Assembly: GCA_002840505.1 (NCBI GenBank)
Contig: PHBC01000001.1
Location: 1 to 64,000, forward strand
Length of the DNA: 64,000 nt
Source of the DNA: Deltaproteobacteria bacterium HGW-Deltaproteobacteria-2
GTDB taxonomy: Bacteria; Desulfobacterota; Syntrophia; Syntrophales; Smithellaceae
Direction of reading: 5' to 3'
In this document: one piece after another, positions 63,170 to 64,000 of the stretch
How the letters are laid out: the number at the start of each line of letters is the position of its first letter
Numbering within the stretch: position 1 is the first letter of the stretch
Program-made: the position numbers and the translations under genes
The notes under the pieces: generated by a model
What the model was told of the DNA's origin: nothing
The model's input: only the letters and a program-made list of their open reading frames with translations
Database searches by the model: none

Positions 63170-64000
63170 ATGAAAAAGATTACGTTATGTTGTTTGATAT
63201 TGAGTTTAATATTTCTTGCCGGCTGTGTATCAACGATTCAGACCGGCGTCATTAAACCCCCAAGCCTGAAGATTTATACGGAGTCGTATCCGCCACTCAA
63301 CTACGCCGAAAACGGCAAGGTTACCGGTCAGGCGACGGAGGTGGTTCAGGAACTGATAAAAAGAACCGGCGCGGATGCTGATATTCAACTGGCAACATGG
63401 GACGAGGGATATAAGGCGGTTATGGAAAAGCCGAATGTGGCCCTTTTCTCCGTGGCTATGACGTCGGAGCGGAAGCCACTGCTCCAATGGGTGGGACCAA
63501 TCGCCTTTCTGGATGCCAATCTTTATGCCAGAAAAGGTTCGAAAATGGTGATAGCCCGACTGGAGGACGCAAAAAAACTTCCCAAGATTATCGTCGTCAA
63601 GGATTATTATTCAGAGGAACTCCTACGGAAAGAAGGATTCACGAATCTGGAAACCGTGGCGACGGAAGAGATCGCCATCAAGAAACTGTTGAGTGGTGAG
63701 GCGCAACTTTTTCCCGGCAGCAATCTCGCGATGCCGGTACTGCTGAAACAAATCGGCGCCACGATGGATGATGTAGAGAGCGTCTTGAACCTTTCCACGA
63801 ACATGATCTACGTCACTTTTTCGAAAGGCACGTCGCCCGAACTGGTTGCCCGGTGGCAGAAAGCACTCGATGAGATGAAGACTGACGGAACCTTCAGACA
63901 TATCTATGCGAAATGGCTTCCCACCGAAAAAGCGCCGGAAATCATCCAGATGATGACTGAGGAATATCCGCCGGTAACCTTCATGAAGAATGGAAAGGTC
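63170..64000 (+). CDS. Lipoprotein with tandem solute-binding (SBP_bac_3) domains, partial
   Basis: The gene runs off the window; 277 residues are visible. The lipobox LAGC (about Cys19) is followed by a family 3 solute-binding domain (about 33-245): LKIYTESYPPLNYAENGKVTGQ at the start, FSVAMTSERKPLLQWVGPIA in the middle and WQKALDEMKTDGTFRHIYAKW at the end. A second copy begins at once (MTEEYPPVTFMKNGKV), so the protein has at least two such domains. That is common in sensor kinases or cyclases of the EvgS type and in some ABC binding proteins. The signal Cys argues for a lipoprotein. The ribosome site AGAGG is at good spacing. Confidence 0.8.
   Translation, partial: MKKITLCCLILSLIFLAGCVSTIQTGVIKPPSLKIYTESYPPLNYAENGKVTGQATEVVQELIKRTGADADIQLATWDEGYKAVMEKPNVALFSVAMTSERKPLLQWVGPIAFLDANLYARKGSKMVIARLEDAKKLPKIIVVKDYYSEELLRKEGFTNLETVATEEIAIKKLLSGEAQLFPGSNLAMPVLLKQIGATMDDVESVLNLSTNMIYVTFSKGTSPELVARWQKALDEMKTDGTFRHIYAKWLPTEKAPEIIQMMTEEYPPVTFMKNGKV

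Overview
The window looks like a chromosomal segment of an anaerobic, Gram-negative deltaproteobacterium (Desulfobacterota; a Syntrophus/Smithella-like syntroph is my best guess, inferred from gene content and not proven). Supporting signs are the C-terminus of a glycyl-radical enzyme, a thiolase and an enoyl-CoA hydratase, an Aquifex-type aconitase next to an NADP-type isocitrate dehydrogenase, a complete Liv-type ABC operon beside an L-2-hydroxyglutarate oxidase-like gene, several radical SAM enzymes, many lipoproteins, and intergenic regions full of short palindromic repeats.

Layout. 1-0.9 kb: end of a glycyl-radical enzyme and a decayed START-domain gene. 1.4-11 kb: housekeeping genes (thiolase, mtgA, LysM-NlpC/P60 hydrolase, acn-icd-rlmN, two lipoproteins). 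11.2-19.2 kb, minus strand: a TetR-controlled RND efflux operon with two TolC-type genes, an adaptor, an RND pump and a PII-like protein. 19.5-27.5 kb: small membrane protein, GAF/DUF484-like protein and xthA (minus), lhgO-like oxidase, and livJ-H-M-G-F, in which livM is broken by a short deletion. 27.7-28.9 kb: secreted Gln/Trp/Pro-repeat protein behind a sigma-54-type promoter. 29.2-35.6 kb, minus strand: a seven-gene operon with a MoaD/ThiS-like carrier, an unknown protein, a MoxR ATPase, a VWA protein, a SPASM radical SAM enzyme, an E1-like adenylyltransferase and a metallo-beta-lactamase-fold hydrolase. It looks like a sulfur-carrier and metal-centre maturation system without its target enzyme nearby. 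36.4-39.6 kb: TRAP binding protein, MenA/UbiA-type prenyltransferase, cytochrome-b5-like membrane protein.

39.7-59.3 kb is the most unusual part. It is an accessory region of plus-strand units, five of which begin with the same roughly 150-nt leader. The leader has a promoter-like block, a long two-part hairpin, and a second small hairpin with a 7-8-nt loop, about 37 nt further on in most copies. Compensatory changes keep both hairpins. A possible sixth leader is degenerate. The units carry: (1) a lipoprotein, a coiled-coil protein and a patatin/cPLA2-like membrane phospholipase; (2) a hemopexin-propeller HEVIH metallopeptidase, a 24-aa micro-ORF, two paralogous proteins of unknown family and a GH46 chitosanase-like hydrolase, followed by a separate small gene and a B12-binding radical SAM gene with their own promoters; (3) an HD phosphohydrolase fused to an eIF2B-like domain; (4) a DUF1353 lipoprotein; (5) an AT-rich ParB-like/B12-radical SAM gene pair; (6) an HD-domain protein. 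Several of these resemble conflict, defence or effector genes.

59.9-64 kb: transglutaminase-like protein, enoyl-CoA hydratase, two very small genes on the minus strand, and the start of a lipoprotein with tandem solute-binding domains that runs off the window. Repeats of the GTCATTCC...GGGAATCC type, low-complexity CATTCACC/ACTTAAT stretches and RAYT-like end sequences fill the gaps. No rRNA, tRNA, CRISPR array, integrase or intact transposase was found.
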